Positions 48,667 to 55,000 of a stretch of 55,000 nucleotides of DNA are shown in pieces (the stretch's first letter is position 1; every line of letters starts with the position of its first letter). Below the pieces are notes generated by a model. That model worked only from the letters and a program-made list of their open reading frames with translations, did no database searches and was not told the origin of the DNA. The stretch is from Botryococcus braunii (taxonomy: Eukaryota > Chlorophyta > Trebouxiophyceae): assembly GCA_002005505.1 (NCBI GenBank), contig KV908705.1, positions 47,003-102,002 of the forward strand. The letters are read 5' to 3'. Made by a program: the position numbers and the translations under genes.

Positions 48667-50607
48667 AGAGGTTTATCAATGAGAACTAATTCGGCATAGC
48701 CATCACTGCACACGTGGTAATGGTGATGCTGATAGCCTAAACAAGATAGCCATCTTGATAGGAACGCCACGAAAGTGTTCAGTATTTCGATGCGTTATCC
48801 TGACGTCAGGCAAATCGCGCCGCTTTTATCCAAGCGAGTACATAACGCCACTTGCAAATTTGCAGGGCCATCTAACGAGCCCCCCCCCCCCCCGGGGGGG
48901 TTTCTCAGACGGTGCCGTAGGGAAGTAAAGTAACCCCATGACCTATGCCACGCTCAAAAGCATTATAGCGTTATCAAACGGAAATGGAAAAGGCCATACG
49001 TGATTGCGTGAATCCCGTACAGGGGACCTGCTTGCCAGCAGCTGCTTCAAATTTTGAAGTAATTTGCGGCGTAATTGCTCTGCGTAGTAGCGATGTTAAT
49101 GACAGTGAACTCAGACACGCATTTGAATGAGTTCAAATCCGTTGCAATATATTTGTCCCCTATTAGCCTCATACTCTTCAGATCACAGTTGCAGTCACGT
49201 GAACACTCTCTGATTGAATCAAATCATCGGGGAGTCAATACCATGTACAATAATTTTGATGCCAGGCAACAAGGGGAAGTCAAATCACGGTACAACCCCG
49301 GCAGTCTGTCGAGGCACTCACAACTTTCCCCCACCTCCTCATCCACGAGATTCAAAAAGAAGATAAAAAGTTGATATATCTACGACATGCTACACCACGT
49401 CCAGATAGACCAGGGGCTATTGGTAGAAGGGGCGATGCCCAAGGAGCGAGTGTACTGCAGCAGCATCAGGCTGTACTGCATCAGCGGCAAACCCAAATTG
49501 GCTCAGCCAATGAAGGTCAGAAAGAAACTTTCGCGCGGATACTTGGTTTCCCCGCATCAGTAATCGCTGGCTCATCGGGTGATGTCGTGACCGGTTTGTT
49601 GATTGCAATGATACGCTTGCAAAATTTCCGCAGGGAAAAGCTCAATAGCATGTGCCCTTCCTCAACAAAAGCAACAATATCTAGGCCCGAAAATTCGCCC
49701 CAATCCCCGTGACAACTCCTTTGGGCCCTGGAAGCATGTTTTCACACTGTAACCGTCTGAAGGTTGGATCGCACTCGCTTTCCAAAGGACTGCGAGGATG
49801 ATACCGTGGAGACTGAGAAGGTGATTGCTTGCAGTACAGCAGGGACCCTGCTACATCGCATGTACCTGCGACCTGAAAGAGCCCCAATCCGACTCCACAC
49901 CCCACCCCGAAACATCCCACCCCAACGCCCACACCCAACCCCAATCCACACAGCTTCACATCGTTACGTGCTGTGCTTCAGTTACTGCCTGCGTATTCTG
50001 GGCGCACACAGGGCCATTCAGCCATGTGGAGATAACTTAACTTTGACAGAGCATTCTGCAATTGAGCACCCTGCAATCGCGCACGGACAAGCGAGAGGGG
50101 CTAAAAACTGCTGGACTGCCCAATTGTGCCATCGAGGCCTCATTCCAGTGCCCCAGAACGTTGAAATGAGCCCTCAACTCTTAACGTAAACGCCTTTCCA
50201 CCCTTCCCCCAAAAACTGCAATTGCAAACCGCAATTTGCCCCGAGGGGGCAGATTTCCCATTGACCCCCCATACTAGTGGCTTGATTCCCCCCCCCCCTG
50301 TCTTGATCCCCCCCCCCACTACTGGCTTGATCTTCCCCCGCCACTCCAGCCCCCACCCCCCAAAAAAACAAACACACAGACACACGTACACAGACACACG
50401 CGCTGGCACACACACATACGCGCGCACATACACACCACAGACATCTTGGAGTCCATCACTACACACCTCGGATAATACCAGCATGTATGAATCTGGATCC
50501 GTTGCATTTACTCGCCACTAGAGACTACGGCGCCACTTGTCTTCTCCTCCATCTCGAGCTGCCGGTTCAGTGCCTGGTAGTCCACAGGAACGCTGCGGCG
50601 CCTGCAC

Positions 50608-51058
50608 GCATACCACATGTTTTACGGGCAGTGTAATAAGAAACGCATACCACATGCTTTCTGGGCACTGCAACAAAGAAACGCATACAACATGCTTTCT
50701 GAGCATTGCAACAGGAAACGCATCCAACATGCTTTCTGCGCACTGCAACAAGAAACGCATGCAACATGCTTTATGGGCAGTGAAACACGAAAGGCATACA
50801 ACATGCTTTATGGGTTGTGCAACCAAAAAAAGCCTTACAACATGCTTTCTAAGCACTGCAACAAGTAACGCATATCACCACATGCTTTCTGAGCATTGCA
50901 ACAGGAAACGCATACAACATGCTTTCTGAGCATTGCAACAGGAAACGCATACAACATGCTTTCTGCGCACAGCAACACGAAAGGCATATAACATAGCTTC
51001 ATGGGCAGTGTAACAAGAAACGCATACCACATGCTTATGGGCAGTGTAACAAGAAACG
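50608..51058. repeat. 37-38-bp minisatellite, about twelve copies
   Basis: The unit resembles GCATACAACATGCTTTCTGA plus GCATTGCAACAGGAAAC. Both strands show open frames across it only because of the repeat. Confidence 0.92.
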
Positions 51059-51416
51059 TATTTCTGGGATTTCCTCTAGTTTTGTTATTCCTGACCCATG
51101 CCCACCCGGGGTTTGTTTGGTGCAACTTGTATGCCTTTGTCCGTTGACAGAACTCTATTTGTGGTCTTGAGTTACAAGTCCCCACACATGAGCTCAGGAG
51201 AGGATGTGCAGGCGCTAACACCTCTACATTCCCCGAAAGATTATAAATCACCAGATCGGTCCAAAGTCATAGGAGCGAAAGCGCCCAACATGGGCATTCA
51301 GCAATCGAGACATGTTCAAACCCTGTCACAATTCTCTTCGTCCACTGAATCTGTTTTTCCCCCCTAACGAGTGATTCCACATTACAACATCCATTTTGTT
51401 GCCTTGCAGATCTCTA

Positions 51417-54011
<2,595 letters not shown>

Positions 54012-54232
54012 CTGCAACACCACACATGCCCGTGTACCTTCCAATGACATAACTCATCGCCATACAGGCCAGGGCAGGATTCGCATTCATTCAGACCTTC
54101 CTTTACTTCTGTGTGCGGCCAGCCAAAACATCCCTTTTGCATACTCCATTCCCCTCACCGCACGCTGTGGAAGTTACATTCAGAGATTGTGATGAAATAA
54201 TTTGCAGGCCAGCGTAACATTCATTCATTCAG

Positions 54233-54355
54233 ACCCTCAAGTGCTGTGAACTGGTCATTCAAGTGGTCTTTGATTGCACCTCAGAGTCTGAGGCTCAGAC
54301 CCTCAAAAACTATGAATTGGTCATTCAACTGGTCTTTGATTTGCACCGCAGACCC
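54233..54355. repeat. about 65-bp direct duplication
   Basis: CAGACCCTCAA...TGAACTGGTCATTCAAGTGG recurs as CAGACCCTCAA...TGAATTGGTCATTCAACTGG. Confidence 0.8.
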
Positions 54356-54503
54356 TCAAAATGCCCTGCCCTTGTCTCATGGCTGGATCTCTCGACTGAG
54401 ACGGCGCGCGTCCCTTTTCACAGAAGAACTCTTTGTCTGCATGTTGTCATCAGACTGTGTTCAACCTGGGCCACAATGAGCAGGCAAGGCTGTGAGAGGT
54501 CAG

Positions 54504-54711
54504 CCCCTCAATCTGGGCACCAAAACCCTCAATCTGGGCACCAAAACCCTCAATCTGCGCATCAAAACCCTCAATCTGGGCACCGAAACCCTCAATCTGC
54601 GCACCAAAACCCTCAACAAGGGCACCAAAACCCTCAATCTGGGCACCAACACCCTCAATCTGGGCACCAAAACCCTCAACAAGGGCACCAAAACCCTCAA
54701 TCTGGGCACCA
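54504..54711. repeat. 21-bp minisatellite, about ten copies
   Basis: The unit is CAAAACCCTCAATCTGGGCA plus C, with CAACAAGGG variants. Because 21 is a multiple of 3, long frames appear on both strands. It lies in the HDAC intron region. Confidence 0.95.
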
Positions 54712-54849
54712 AATGCCCAGGCAACAGGGGGCCAATGAATATCAGAGGGGAGATGCAGCAGCTTTCCCCCTTCATCCCAGTCGCTCTCTCCCCTCCATCC
54801 TGGAGGAAACATGAGCCAAGGGAGCGTTCGGGAATTCCCTCAGCCCCCC

Positions 54850-54898
54850 CCCCCTTCTCTCTCTCTCACTCTCTCTCTCCCCCCCTCTCTCCGCGCGC

Positions 54899-54978
<80 letters not shown>
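54850..54978. repeat. CT-rich then (GT)n array at the window end
   Basis: Short CT blocks, GCGCGCG, then about 75 nt of GT. Confidence 0.95.
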
Positions 54979-54979
<1 letters not shown>

Positions 54980-55000
54980 GGAGGGGGGATTCGTGCGAAC

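Larger units (their letters stand above)
48436..51416. other. intergenic between convergent HSK and HDAC genes
   Basis: It holds GA-rich sequence (48480-48666), a C/G run near 48882, a plus ORF at 49371-49712 with no recognisable motif, and a 38-bp tandem array (50608-51058). Confidence 0.45.

Noticed and set aside
49371..49712. 113-residue plus ORF downstream of HSK
   Set aside because: It has no known motif, and its composition resembles the surrounding non-coding DNA.
54263..54814. 183-residue plus ORF with HQNPQSG repeats
   Set aside because: It is the 21-bp minisatellite read in frame. The other strand is equally open, and it lies where an HDAC intron is expected.

Overview
This window reads as nuclear DNA of a plant-lineage eukaryote. 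The genes have many GT-AG introns of 0.1-3.4 kb, a homoserine kinase carries a plastid-type leader, and nearly every long intron holds a dinucleotide array. A charophyte green alga such as Chara is my best guess. That is inference from gene style; nothing here names a species.

Layout. 1-4.3 kb is transposon debris: two inverted copies of the 3' end of a LINE-type ORF flank a broken Ty1/copia polymerase gene. 6.07-8.59 kb (+) is one uninterrupted, GC-rich ORF for an ankyrin-repeat, multi-membrane-segment protein. 11.4-14.9 kb (+) is a four-exon model for a secreted cystatin-like protein. 14.9-19.8 kb shows no gene I can support. 19.8-25.1 kb (-) and 29.6-40.8 kb (-) hold two related genes, here called A and B, whose exons I traced by splice sites and phase to exact in-frame totals (297 and 598 residues). 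A small unrecognised two-exon gene may lie between them (27.9-28.6 kb, -). 42.8-48.4 kb (+) is a complete six-exon homoserine kinase gene (369 residues). 51.4-54.0 kb (-) is the 3' part of a histone deacetylase gene that runs off the right edge.

The most novel item is the A/B family. Both genes encode a signal peptide, a very glycine-rich exon ending in a shared Trp/Gly motif, a Tyr/Trp exon, a 26-nt micro-exon and two cysteine-rich exons with ten conserved cysteines in three CxxC pairs. Gene B adds helical exons and symmetrical phase-1 exons coding for a short Gly-Ile-x-x-x-Pro repeat. This looks like exon shuffling that builds secreted wall or matrix proteins.

A second theme is that the introns of the homoserine kinase and deacetylase genes carry tandem arrays made of copies of their own exon/intron junctions. 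These include a roughly 74-bp array ending in the true 3' splice site of the last kinase exon, and a 200-bp triplication of an HDAC exon end with its 5' splice site. Apart from the separate metabolic, chromatin and secreted roles, I see no pathway linking the genes. Gene B and homoserine kinase are divergent neighbours across about 2 kb.
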